Assembly: GCA_022749755.1 (NCBI GenBank)
Contig: CM040443.1
Coordinates: 6,673,191-6,737,190 of the forward strand
Source: Azadirachta indica
Lineage: Eukaryota > Streptophyta > Magnoliopsida > Sapindales > Meliaceae
Direction: 5' to 3'
Length of the DNA: 64,000 bases
Both the position numbers and the translations under genes were made by a program. Below, piece after piece: positions 50,611 to 62,507 of the stretch. The first letter of the stretch is position 1; the number at the start of each line of letters is the position of its first letter. The notes beneath the pieces were generated by a model. That model ran no database searches. It was not told where the DNA came from and saw only the letters and a list, made by a program, of their open reading frames with translations.

Positions 50611-51588
50611 TCAGGTTGAATTGTCAAATTAGGTTAATTCCTAGTCCGTTCACGTTCAGCCCGAGCAGCTGTTGTTTATTTTCTTTTCTTTTCGGAGTCA
50701 GCACGGTGAATGAAATTTGGTTGAGCAAACAATTTGAGAATTAGTCATGATTGTCGCCATATTTTTAATTCTTCGTCAAAGTCTTGTTGATGGTAATGCC
50801 CTCATTTCCATGATTTGAACAAGGCATGCCTGCAATAATATTATTATTATTATTGGTAATAAGTAATACCAACTTAATCATTAAGCAAGCCCTTTGAATT
50901 TTTCACGATATATAATATTCAAGAAAGTCTGAAAACATATTATAAAAGAGAAAAGGTCAGAAAACAACAAATCTAAGGAACAAACACACCTCAGTAAGTT
51001 ACCTTGAGAATCATTTCAACCAGCTAAATCTGGTTCTGGTTTCACAATTCACTGCAATTAGTGAATTATCACACTCTTAGACAAAATATGTATGGGGCCC
51101 CTGCTGCCAGACAAGGCAATGAAACAACTTTTCCCACTTTGTTTCAAAACTACCAACAGAATTATCTAACGTTACAGGATTGATTGTACATCTATGTATA
51201 AACATACCAAGCACTTTGGACGCACTTGGATCTGATCTGCCAGTTCTGATACAGAACTTGCGTGCATTGCTTCTTGCCAGCTTAACAGAACTCCTAATGC
51301 CCCATCATTTGCGGATCTCCATCTTCCAATGCAAAGACTTGATCAGATCAGTTTCCAGCAGGACCATCATTCCGAGACTGTTCTCCAATCGGAGGAAGGA
51401 GAAGACCAAGCCTGGTTTTGTACCTCCCAATTCGTTTTGTCCGTTCGTCCCTCAATCTACAGGTAAACAAAAATACAAGTCAACCACTGCATTCTGACGT
51501 GAGCAATTACAGTGGAAAGATCTGTTTCCAAGTGAAACTTCAAGGATAGACTGCACTTTGAAAAACCCATAAAAATGATGGGAGAAGC
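46992..51588. other. AT-rich intergenic spacer, microsatellite-dense
   Basis: No gene was recognised in 4.6 kb. Contents: an A-run of about 28 (47120-47147), ATTA repeats (about 47450-47480), AT runs near 47782-47808, 48172-48194, 49012-49036 and 50409-50430, and an ATT run of about 50 bases (48417-48466). Also present are ATATC and CTCAT pentamer runs (about 48535-48597), a 34-base C run (49074-49107), GGAT units (about 50081-50104) and an AAT run (about 50558-50610). The last few hundred bases before 51589 should hold the 3' untranslated region of the minus-strand LIN37-like gene. Confidence 0.55.
49074..49107. repeat. Uninterrupted poly-C run of 34 bases
   Basis: Thirty-four consecutive C residues follow ACA and precede ACGTAATT. 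The minus strand is the matching poly-G. This is exceptional in a region that is otherwise strongly AT-rich. Confidence 0.85.
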
Positions 51589-54480
51589 TTACTGTGCTCG
51601 AACTTTTTTAGCACGAAGAACATGTCTTCTCAGCAGATCTTCTGCAGATAAATCATCAACATTCTCATCCTGAAAGCAGGACAGCAGTCATGTCAGAAGT
51701 TTCAGTTTAGACAGATAAATGAATCAAGAAGATGTTCTCAGCTTTCAATGTCCATGCCCCTTATAAACTCAAAATTGTTGCTTTTTGACTTATTTCATTC
51801 TCTGGTGTCATCAACTTCATACTGTTTGATATTTATAGTGGTCCTTTGCAGCAGCAATAGTATTAGTTTTACTATATCACTAGTGATACTACCACTGATA
51901 TTAATATTAGTACTAACAACAAAGACCTACCTCATCGTTCTCATCATCATCATCTGCATCTTCCTTTTCCTTAACTACATTAGTGTCAGCTACTGGCATA
52001 GGTGAAGGTCTTGGAAGAGACTTTACACCATCCCCATACCGTGGCTGCCAATAAAATTAAAACGCAAGGCATTACAAAAAGGCAAGCAAAGTAATAGGTC
52101 AAATTTTTTCTTTTGGCAGTATTATTCTACATTACTGTCTAAATCTAATTCTGAAACAAAAATAAGTTTAAGAAAAAATTCAGTTTTGTATCTTCTATGT
52201 ACTTCAATACTTATTTTTTGGTCTTGCTTTAGCAAATCACATGCTCATTGTATTCCTGCAATTACAGTTTCTAAACCAAAAAAGGATAATCAGAATATAC
52301 TGGCTGTTATATTGATTCAATAGTTTGTTGATACAGTTGGCAATAGTGGGCATGCATCCTAATTAATCTTGAACATTAAACATCAATATTTTCGAGGGTT
52401 CTAATAAAGGTTCTAAGTTGACCCTTATCAAACCACCAATCACCATTCTCCCTATATCTTATCAGTAGGAATCACAAAATTTGAAAACAAAGGTAAAATT
52501 TACTTTCTGAAACCATCGCAGAAGCACCCTCCCAAATAAAATTTGCACATAATATCCCACAAAAATAGAATTCTTTGGTGAAGAATAAAAGTTCTTGTTA
52601 CACATGGACTGAAAGATAACAGCACAAACCACAAGCATTTTAAAATCCAATTGCAACCAGATTTGATACAAACCTGACTTTCCTCAGGAGATCCATTTCT
52701 CAACCATGTCCGGCAAAGTGCATAAAGAGAAGCCCCATCTGATATTCTGACCTACAAATATAAACCAAAGGCAACCTATACTTAAATTGCATCAGAATCG
52801 AAGACACAATATTTTCTTATAAGATCAACGGATCCACATTAGTAAAAATCTATCCTTCCTGTGCATAAACCTGCCATCTGAATTTATCCCATGTCATCTA
52901 CAACCGGTGCTCCCTCACGATCAAATGCATTTATGTTTGGAAACCTATCCTTCTTTTATTTCAGCATCGTTCATTTGCTATTATTAATTTTATTGAAGTA
53001 AGTTCAAATTGTACGCATCTTAAGCATTAAAAAACATATTACTAAATTAGTTGAAGAATGTCCTGACCTATTTTCTGTTATTGCTGTTGTAAACTCTTCA
53101 TTTAAGTGCATTTTTGGAAATCAAAACCTCTTAAAACCCACAAGAATGCAATGAATCTCCCTTTAAACTTTACAAGCAACACAGTCAATTTAGGACAGGG
53201 CAATTGGAACCAAGTATAGGCATAAGTGGTATAAACACATAGCTATGCTAAGAATAAACACATAACCATGATCTCTCCAATTATAAATAAGATGATTTTG
53301 ACATGAGCATGACCTTCCAAATTTCAGTTTAAAGAAAAATCAAGAATACTTCATGCATGTGACAACATATTAAAAAAGGATACAGAAAGCAGGAAAATGT
53401 AAAGACTGTACTTACTTTTCTGTCTCTTACAATAGCAATAGTCTCATCTCTTTTCTCCCTAAAGAAAGCACATTCAGAGAACTATCAATGTTATAGCATA
53501 AGCATATGCATATCAAAGGGAGAAGAAGAAAAATTAAAATAGATAGTGTAGACAGTTCTACGTTACCTCAAATGTTTATATCCGTCTGTGTCAGAAACTG
53601 AAGACGGTGATGGAGCAACCTGAAATCAAGTAAAAACCATAAATTTACAGAATGCAGTAGAATAATAAGAATAAAAACATCAAATTCTGTATTTCACCTT
53701 GGTAAAGCTGATAATTTTGACACAAACAAGAGGCTAACCAGTTGCTAATTCAACATCAAATATATGCCCACATGGAATCAATCCATTCACCAAAACATGT
53801 GACCTTTCCAAGTACGATGCATAATCAAACATACATTTAATGACCCCATTAATAATGATCTCTTACCACCTTGATTGAAAAACAAAAACTAAGCAATTCA
53901 AAAGTTACAAGAAGTAACCAAAATTTCCCAAAGAGAAATCATCATTCAAGTAGTCACTTGAATTCGGTCCCTTTAGTTAAACTCAGATAAGCCATTAACA
54001 AATGAAAACAAAAACGCATCTTTCTAAACCAGAAATTAAAAAAAAAAAAGACACCTTCAGATGACCGGAAGAAACAGGAATTCCTCTAATGGGCGGAGCG
54101 ACTTGAGGATGGTGGTGATGCTGCTGTTGTTGGTTAATAGAAGGCCTGACAATTTGGTGTTGGTGGTGAGCCACATGATGATTACTTAAAGAAGCGTCCG
54201 ACTGGGGTCGAGGAGGATGATACGGCGGCAGTTGATTAGGCCGTGGCGGGTACCCGCCATGACTAGCGACCGTAACAGTCTGGTCAGCAGAATTATTATT
54301 GTTGGGACGCATAGGTTTAGGAATAAAACCACGTCCAGATGAAGCAACTGGGTAAAGAACTCCTTGAGATTTATTAGGGTTTGGCGTTATTGGCGGCCTT
54401 AGATTTTGGTAAATGTGTTGTTGTTGCGGCGACGGTTGCGGCGAAGTCGTCGCCGTTGAGAAGGGGTTTGGGGTGGACAT
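51589..54480 (-). CDS. LIN37-like protein, candidate DREAM complex subunit
   Basis: Six minus-strand exons (54480-54055, 53619-53567, 53458-53416, 52751-52674, 52044-51931 and 51669-51589) close in frame to 264 residues. The first exon is low-complexity, rich in Pro, Gln, Asn and His (runs QQQQHHHH and NNNN), without a targeting signal. The conserved part is the segment from about residue 175, VRISDGASLYALCRTWLRNG, followed by SPEESQ. It resembles the LYxxCRxWxRN signature I recall from LIN37, a cell-cycle repressor complex subunit. A poly-acidic block (EDADDDDENDEDEN) and the basic tail LLRRHVLRAKKVRAQ end the protein. The gene is divergent from NTAN1 with about 1 kb between the starts. Exon structure is well supported; the family assignment rests on one motif. 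The alternative is an unclassified proline-rich nuclear protein. Confidence 0.75.
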
Positions 54481-55467
54481 GGTGGTGTCAGTGGCGGGGA
54501 TTTTTGGAATTTTATTTTTCTTTGAGCTGTTTTGAAATTAAAGGAGAGGAAAGGATTCGCCTTTGTTGTTCTCAAAGTAAGCGCCAATTATTTATTTTAT
54601 TTTAAATTACAAATTTAAACTTTCTTTTAAAAGCAATACAAAAATTCGAAATGTATTCTGACATAATTTTGAAAAATAAATAAATGTCGTCAATAAATTT
54701 TAACTTAAATTGTAAATAGTAATGCGTAGAGGAACTTTTGTGATATTTTACTATAATTGGAGCAGTAAATAAAAGGATTAGGAGGATATAAAAGATAATT
54801 AACAGGAGAAGCAGTCAGGAGAGCAAGGTGCACGGGTTTGCGAGGGAAGTTTTTTTTTTTTTATTCAATACATTGATGCATATATATACTAAAATATGCC
54901 ACCATATTCAACCAATCAATAACCATTTTGTGGCTAACCTTCCCTTAATCCACCAATGAGAAAAAGCCTTCATTTGATCTAATGCATACGCCGCCAAGCT
55001 AAATGCCTCCAAATACACCAATGAAAAAAAAGACACCTAAATAATAACATAAACAAACAAACAAACAAATATATAAATAAGGAGACAAATGACAACTCTT
55101 TAATTTTATATTTTTTTTAACAGCTGAATGTAAATACTTCTAATTGTTAAAATTAAATTTAATATATATTAATTATAATATATTAAAATCAACTATCAAC
55201 AATTGATGTAAAAATTAAAACTATTTGGATGTATATGTATTTAAGAAATATTTGAAGGTGTGTTAAGAAGTATAATTTTTTTTAACTTTTATTTTTTAAC
55301 TTTCCTCTTCACTCGTCTGAGTCGTCACTCAGTCTGAAAGCTCAAATTTTTATTGGTTCTATAGCTGGTCTTTCATAAAAGCCCAAGACAGAAGAAAACA
55401 AGAGTAGAAACTAGATCCTGTTCCTGTTTCTCTCTGACTTGAAAACTGATCTCTCTCGAGTAAAATC
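54481..55467. promoter_or_regulatory. Divergent promoter region between LIN37-like gene and NTAN1
   Basis: The 987 bp between the two start codons is AT-rich, with a T-run (about 54850-54862), an AAAC run (about 55050-55066) and AT-rich sequence at 55100-55300. The NTAN1 leader probably includes the CT-rich segment near 55425-55460. No specific element could be fixed. Confidence 0.4.
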
Positions 55468-58375
55468 ATGATTTTTGTTGCCGGCCTTCCGTTTTCTACT
55501 GATTCATCTTCTTCACTATCATCGTCGTCGCAGGTACTTATTTTCTATTCTATCATTTGACAATTGCTAATAACGATATTATATTACTTTGGTTTCCCTG
55601 AAAAATTTACTTCCCAGATTTTCTATTCTATTTATTCGTGTTATATTGTGTTATATTGTCTTTTTAACAGGGGAGTGATACTCTGATCGCTTTGATGGAG
55701 CACCCGTTTCTGGTGTCAGCCGCGCAGTCATTCAAGTGTATGGAGGAGATAAAAGTCTCGGCTTCTGACGAGAGATCAACCCGCTGCAAATACGTTTATA
55801 TTTTCCAGAGAGAATATGCAACCGTTGATCCTGCTCTTGTGGATGTATGTTCATTTCTTTAGCCGCGTACCTTTGAAAATTTTTTGTTGCTATTATGCTA
55901 TAAATTGCCACTGATTCTTGTTCTGACAAGGAAAGATTAATCTCGTAGAAATTTCTACGTTACTGTGGTGTTGGTTGATATTTGATAATCTAATTCAATG
56001 TCTGTGTTTTCTTTTTCACATTCTGTTACTGAACACCTATGAATTCTCCCTATCCTGCATGGAAGTATGTTGGCACTGATGAAGCAACAACCTGCGTGGG
56101 ACTCGTCATTCGTAACCGGAGAAATGGGATGTAAGAATCTATATAAGAGATCAGAGAAAGTCTATTTTGTTTATGGATCTGTATTTTAATTATGCAATGT
56201 CAATTGCAGGACCTCTGTTGCCCATATGGATTCTCCTAATATTGTGGAAATTGGCCTCAGCCAGATGTTATCACTAGTTGTTGATCATGATCTTGATCCT
56301 GATTTGGATGTATTCTTCTTTATTTCCATTGATGTGATGTATTCATTGATGATATTTGGTTTACTAGTCTCTATACCAATTACCAAGTGAAGATACCTGA
56401 TCTTTTATATTCTGCAGGTGCATCTAGTTGGTGGTTTTGATGATGTTTCACCCAATGTCTGGCCCAAGATCCCCTACCTTGTTATAAATTTTCCAGAGAT
56501 GTAATTACCAGTTCGAGGCAGAATGATTAAAGTTGGATGTATTGACCTTTGTGTGCAGCATGCCAACGGTAGCACTATTTCAAACAACTATATGGACTTG
56601 GATGGCTATTCCCTTCCTTTGTGTACAAAAATAGTGGACACACTGCAAAGGAGACAGGAAAAGTTTCACGTTCAAACTCTTTATGTTCTTGGGCATAACA
56701 CCAAGAGGGATTCTCAAGGAAATAGATACCCTGTTTTCCATGGGATGCTGGTAAGTGTGAGCCTCAACATCTTACTTTTCTTTCATATTATTCGTGTTGG
56801 TTTGGATTAATTAAGGTTTATGTCTCGGAACTGTTGAATGTATAACAGATGAGCCTGGGATATGCTTGTCTAGTCTATTATTCTCATTGTCATCTTCTTC
56901 CAGCATGTGAGGGTACCATTTTGATCATAGAAGCTGTTCTAGCAAGCTATCAATTCTTGTCTGCTGAGTGAAATATATTTTAGTTTTGTACACAGTTCTT
57001 GATAAGAGAGCTCATAAAATGTTAAAATTAGAGCATGGTGATGTAAGAGCAATTATACAGATTGTGCATATGCATATTCTTGAAGAACATACCAGTTTGT
57101 TAGATGAATTGCTGTTTACTTGAACTGAATTTGAAAGCTTTGCCGAGTTTTTCAAAGACACAATGTTACTTATGTCAGTGAAAATTTCTTATTCTAGTGG
57201 AACTTAATAGGTATTTATAATCAAAGCTTGTGAATGGTCCTTTTTTCTATCAAAGCTTTTGCCATTATTATGAATATGGATTCCGGCATTTTTTTTCCTT
57301 TTTCAGGTAGAGACTTCTACGGGATTTCTCAAGCCAGCAAGCTTTGATAGAAGTTCAAGATGTCCAGATGAAATTGTTAGGAGAATTAGAGTGACCTCAT
57401 CCTATGAAGACAGCAGTTGGGATGGCAAGTTACTGGGGACATATGAGACTCAAACTGATCGATTTGTTATTGCCCCCTGCCACTGGTAAAATGTTCTTTC
57501 ATGGTTTAATCTGTAGAGTAAGTGTACTTGTTGAAATACCCTTGAAGCAATAATCTGAATGTAAATAATGATCAACTCTCAAAATGCTGTCCTGACTTCA
57601 TCCCCAGGGTATAGATTATTGTACTTTCTGATGTTAGATAGCCATGCTGTGTCCCATAGGCTATTTCTATAATGTTACTTTATGCTCCTTTTTTAAACTG
57701 ATGCAGGACTTCACATCAGTTACGTATTGTTGTGACCTTGCAACATCTTTCTGATGTAGAAATCCTCCTTACATGTTCTACATCACCTTCTGCCGAGGGA
57801 CCAGATTTTGTGGAAAATCAAAAAAGGTATGCACATTGTAAGAGTAAACCTTGACTCATCGTCAGAGTTGTTAATGAATGTGGGTAAATAAGAAAGAGAA
57901 TGATTAGTTTGTAATTGATGATCAGGATGATGTAAGAAATTAATGTTGATAATTGACATAATCTAATCTATTTTCAGGACTCATAAAAACAATTTTTGAT
58001 GAACTTCATCTTGCTTTCCCTTCTCTCTTTTATTAGTTCTCTGTGGAATTACGTCATGTACACTAGGCTTCTCTGTTGACAGCTGTAGACTTTTCTTGAT
58101 GCTATTTTTTTTTTTTTTTTTTTAACTTGACATGTGGATAAAAATCTAACCCAGTCAGAGGGCGGGGGAGGGTACTTGTGGAGCGTTGAAACTCCAAAAA
58201 TAATGGGTAGGTATTTGTCGGTGAATTATCAATTAGACAGTTATAATTGGAAGTGTTTTTGTTTTTCAGGCAGTGGAACTATTTGATTAAACACCCAGAC
58301 TGGAGAGAAACCTTTCATTCAAATCAGCCAAGGATTTTTGAGAGGACTGCTGATGGAGGCTGGATTAAATGCTGA
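55468..58375 (+). CDS. NTAN1: Protein N-terminal asparagine amidohydrolase
   Basis: It deamidates N-terminal Asn to Asp, feeding proteins into the Arg/N-degron degradation pathway. Nine exons (55468-55533, 55671-55844, 56066-56130, 56210-56309, 56418-56456, 56559-56750, 57307-57485, 57707-57826 and 58270-58375) close in frame to 346 residues, about the plant family length. YVGTDEATTCVGLVIRN carries the catalytic cysteine (residue 90, in the ATTC motif). DSPNIVEIGLSQML and VHLVGGFDDVSPN are other conserved blocks. The C-terminus reads QPRIFERTADGGWIKC. The N-terminus (MIFVAGLPFSTDSSSS) has a short Ser run but no clear targeting peptide, so a soluble cytosolic or nuclear enzyme is likely. Exon 5 is only 39 bases but keeps the frame and the conserved sequence. 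Confidence 0.93.
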
Positions 58376-58614
58376 TTATCATATTCATATGAAGAAATCC
58401 CCATTTTTTAGTTGAATAGAGACAAAATCAGTGTTTCATTGTAGGATATGAACTTACTTCTTCAACCTCATTTCTTTTGTCATATCTCAGTCAGCTGCTC
58501 AATAATTGGTTAGATAGTAGCTATGGTCATTATGTTAAACATAACCGTAACTGGATTATACTTAAATTGTGTATTAGCTCTTCCATACGTCTTCTTTTTG
58601 GAGAATAAGTGATT

Positions 58615-58795
58615 GAGATTAGCTTTGTTAAGCTTAACGGGACTACTTAATTTCCTTTTCGGAGTGGAGTGTTGGCTTTTCTGTTAGTGTTATGTGCATA
58701 TCAATTGTCATGTGAGATTGGGTTTGTTAAGCTTAATGGGACTACTTAAATTTCCCTTTTCGGAGTGTAGTGTCGGCTTTTCTGTTAGTGTATGG
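58615..58795. repeat. Tandem duplication of about 99 bp downstream of NTAN1
   Basis: The segment starting GAGATTAGCTTTGTTAAGC at 58615 is repeated, with small changes, from 58714 (GAGATTGGGTTTGTTAAGC). Shared landmarks are GGGACTACTTAA, TTTTCGGAGTG and GGCTTTTCTGTTAGTG. The copies differ by only a handful of substitutions and short indels. They lie beyond the NTAN1 stop, in its 3' untranslated region or just past it. Confidence 0.85.
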
Positions 58796-59499
58796 ACATA
58801 TTACATGTCACTTCCATCCTAATAATTTTTTCTTTCTTTCTTTTGTAATTATGCAAAGAACAAAGGGACAATCACCCTTCCCTCTCGTGACGTCGCTTAT
58901 TCACAGCAGCTGCCAATTAGTCCATCCCCAACTCCGGTCCAAGCAATCTTTTTTTTTTTTTTAATTCTTTTAAAACAAATATTATTATTAAAATTGGCTA
59001 TGAATTTGGACACTTCCTATGGGCCCATCGTATCTATTGAGTCCCGGCCTGATGTGAGACCCGAAAATTTGCAGTCAAGCCATGATGAATGATCCGACCC
59101 AAGTCCACGCCTAACTAAAATTGCCTAACGGACAGGGATCATGCCACGTACACTCGAGAATTTATACATTAACAGGGACAAAAAAAGTAAAATCAATAGC
59201 ACAAAACAAAGTTGGGTCCGTATTATACAATCAATACCTACAGCACCGTGGAATGGAATTACAGAAATAAAGAGTTTTAATGTTACAAAACAACATTATA
59301 TTATTATTATTATAAACATATCTTGGCAAAACGAAAGAAAGAAACCCTAGTTTAGGCTTTTTGAAAATACGTAGATGGAGGGATGAGAATAATTTATAAT
59401 AATTTATAATAATAATATTGCGAACAAAATATTTATTTATATTCAAAACAAGAATCATCTGAATCAAAATCATCATCATCATCATCGTGAAAACAAAAT
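58796..59499. other. Intergenic region between NTAN1 and the bromodomain gene
   Basis: About 700 bp without a recognisable gene. It holds a T-run (about 58950-58962), AATTTATAAT repeats (59391-59413) and a CATCAT run (about 59470-59485) in what is probably the leader of the next gene. Confidence 0.5.
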
Positions 59500-60701
59500 A
59501 TGAGTGATGAAAAAACAACATCAACAACATGGGGAAGTTGGGAAGAGCTGCTGCTAGCATGTGCTGTAAAACGACACGGTTTCCAGAACTGGGATTCTGT
59601 AGCCATGGAAATCCGAACAAAAACTTCTCTTCCTCAACTTCAAACGACTGCTCAATGCTGCAAACAGAAATACCATGACCTTAAGCGCAGATTCAAAGCT
59701 GCTGCTGATAATATTCGTTGGCTTGAAGAACAGTTACGCAAAGTTCGTGTTGATGAGTTGAAACAGGAGGTTCAACGTTACGATCTTTCTATCCTGTAAT
59801 CATTCAATCTTTTTTTTTTTTAAACTTTTTTTTTTTTATCGTTGAATTTGCGTTTTTGGTGTGTTAGATCTGAGGAATTTGTATTTGACAGTTCTTTGCA
59901 GCTTAAAGTTAAGAGATTAGAGGAAGAACGAGATAATACGATTAATATTCAACAAAAACCAGATCTTGACAACAAGAATACAACTTCACTAAACGACAAG
60001 ATGGTTGAACCGCTACCCGAAAAGTCGGAAGATAAACTCCTTAAGGTTTCTAGACGTGAGGAAGAATCCGACAGAGAAAACCGGTCAGTGAACGAGTCGA
60101 ATTCGACCGGTTTAAGCGGTAAAATCGTTGGAGGAGGAGTTGAAAAAGAAGAATTAATCAAGATTGAACCTGAACCGGTTCGATCCGGAGGAGAAGGTGG
60201 TCCGGTTGAGGAGGAGAGTGAGTCGAAGGAGTCGGAGGAATTGGGTGATTCGGTGACCCAGTTGAGTAGTGATGTGCAGAGCTCGGCGAGTTTTGGGAGT
60301 AAAAGGACAAGGAAGAGGGATTCCGGTGATGCGAATGCAATCGAAGACAAAGAGGCGGATGCGAAATCAGAACCGTTGATTAGGTTGTTGCAGAAGATTA
60401 GGACCCACAAGCATGCATCCATGTTCGAGCGTCGGCTCAAAAGCCAGGTACGTTTCCTTTTTTTCTTTTCAAATTTTTTGAAAAACCAATAATAGTTACT
60501 GTTCAAAATTCCCGTTTTATTTTTTTATTTTTCACAAAAGAGAAATTTAATTATCCGTATCACCCCATGAATTGGTGATGAGCGTCCAATAATTTGGGAC
60601 CACTCCCTTTTCTTTTCCCTTTTTTTTTTATCTGTTTTGCTTGAGCCATAAGATCAACTTTCTTGCTTTTTCTACCTAAACTCCGTGCATTTGCGCGCGC
60701 G

Positions 60702-60738
<37 letters not shown>

Positions 60739-62507
60739 CATCAGTATTTCTTTTTAAACATAAATTTTTATATTATTTATAACTTATTAAATTTACACAT
60801 ATTTAACTATTAAAATTAAAAATTATATATATTAATTATATAATTAAATTCTATTTTAACTATTAAATATATTTAAATTTAACAACTTATAAATAATATG
60901 AAAATTTATGTTAAAAAAAATCCTAATATTTCTCCAATGTGTGTATGTCGGTGGACCCTGAGTTTTTTGTGTGTATATATATATATATATATATTCTACA
61001 TTTGTTTAAAAGTTAAGATTGTGAGCTTGTTTATGGTAAATTAAGAAAATAATTGGTAATAAATTCAGAATTAATTAAGAACCGAGGTTAAAAGATTTTG
61101 ATTTTAGTTTTCAGAAAAGAGTAATTAATGTCAACACTCTCAGTAGCTTAATAAGAGTAAGCATTTTAAGGAAAGGAGATATTGGAAATTGAATTTGAAC
61201 GAAATTCATGCAAATTGCAAAGAAAGCATTGCAAAAACTGATGCCACCCACTCTCTTAAGAAAAGGACTAACCTTAGGCCCGCTTAGCCCGAACTCCATC
61301 TGATCTGTCTCATTTTGGGCCCAATAAGCCCATCTTAATGTGGGCCAATTCTCTCTTCTTCAGCACATTTACTGTGATTTCGACGCCAATTTTGACTTTT
61401 GACTTTTGTCTCTCTGTGCGTGCATGCTTGCAGGAATCCGACAATTACAAAGAGACAGTTAGACAGCACGTGGATTTAGAAACAATACAAACAAGAGTTG
61501 GAGGAGGAGGAGCAAGCTCGTGTATTCTCAGTTTCTACAGAGATCTTTTGCTTCTCTTCAATAACGCTCTTGTTTATTTTCCCAAAGCTTCACTTGAATC
61601 TGAAACTGCTCATCAACTTCGTAATCTCGTCTCAAATGAAATCAGGAAAGAAACCCAGATAGCTGACTCTTCCCAAGATCATCAACAAGTTCCTCCACAG
61701 CCACAGCCTAAATCCTTGTTGGAAAGATCTGATTCGTTGCTTGCAAAGCATAAATCGTCCTCTTCTATTGTTGTGTGCCGTAAACGCAGTTCAGTTTCGG
61801 CTAAACCATCTTCTAGCTTCGCACAAAAGGATGAACAACAGCAGCAGCAGAGAAGTGAGGACACTGAGAAACCAGCTACTGATCAAAAGCCGCCGCCGCT
61901 TGATTGCAGCTCATTAAAGGTGAAAACAGAAGAGAAAAAGCCTGTAATAACTGGTGCTAGAAGCTCAAGAAGAAGCAGCAGGAATCTGAAAAGCAATACT
62001 CGTCTTCCTCCTGGTTGTAAGATTTACAGCAGCAGGAAACAGATTAATGTAGCACAAGATTCTTCTGTCGAGAAACAAGAAACACCCAAAACAGATAAGA
62101 AGAAGACTACTGAAAGGTCAAATAAGAAGAATAGTGAGACCTCGGATAAAAGGAAAAGTGTGGTGGATTTCTTGAAAAGAATCGAGAAAAACTCTCCAGT
62201 GCAGACAGTGAAGAAAAGTAGTAGTAAAGGAGGTAATAAATGTAGTAATGGTAGTGGCGAACAGAAAAGGAATAATAACAGTAATAATATTAATAATGGG
62301 AAAGAAAGGGTGGTGATTTTGAGAAGTAGTAGTGAGAAAAAACAAGCAAAGGATCAGGAGACTAGTCCATCAAGGCGAAGTGTCGGGAGGCCAACGAAGA
62401 AGACAGCGGGGGCCACTAAGGTTTCAGGGAAGCGTGGGAGGGAAAGCGGTGGAAAGGAGACGGTGGCTTCGAAGCGCCAAAGTAAAAGTAAACGGGCTAG
62501 GAGATAG
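59500..62507 (+). CDS. SANT/Myb-like plus bromodomain nuclear protein
   Basis: Three exons (59500-59795, 59892-60447 and 61434-62507) join in frame to 641 residues. An N-terminal SANT/Myb-like domain (about 9-65) has the Trp pattern WGSWEELLLACAVKRHGFQN. A coiled coil follows (about 65-115, RRFKAAADNIRWLEEQLRKV onward), then a long Glu/Ser-rich acidic linker. A bromodomain-like fold (about 257-345) starts at SEPLIRLLQKIRTHKHASMF and includes the ETVRQHVDLETIQTRV region. The C-terminal 250 residues are Lys/Ser/Arg-rich with nuclear-localisation-like basic ends (SKRQSKSKRARR). The exon 2 acceptor is set at GACAG before 59892, because this restores the join SILSLQLKVKRLEEE. The layout matches the plant family annotated as DNA-binding bromodomain-containing proteins. 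The residue expected to be the acetyl-lysine-contacting Asn is Phe (about 333). The role is presumably chromatin-linked transcription. Confidence 0.9.
60694..60737. repeat. GC/AT alternating dinucleotide tract
   Basis: A pure GC dinucleotide run passes directly into a run of about 15 AT units inside intron 2 of the bromodomain gene. Alternating purine-pyrimidine sequence of this kind can adopt Z-DNA or cruciform structure. Confidence 0.85.
60741..60932. mobile_element. MITE-like palindromic element in bromodomain-gene intron 2
   Basis: The two halves are inverted copies. AACATAAATTTTTATATTAT on the left matches the reverse complement of ATAATATGAAAATTTATGTT on the right, and the match continues inward through TTATAACTTATTAAATTTA. 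The element is about 190 bp, almost entirely terminal inverted repeat, and very AT-rich, as in small foldback MITEs. It inserts next to the AT run; a TA-type duplication cannot be resolved there. Confidence 0.7.

Noticed and set aside
59796..59891. Alternative exon 2 start of the bromodomain gene after GTGTTAG near 59868
   Set aside because: It also keeps the frame but adds eight residues (SEEFVFDS) within the conserved join SILSLQLKV; the GACAG acceptor fits the family better.
59949..60506. 185-residue minus-strand Ser-rich frame
   Set aside because: Antisense shadow of the Glu/Ser-rich linker of the bromodomain gene.
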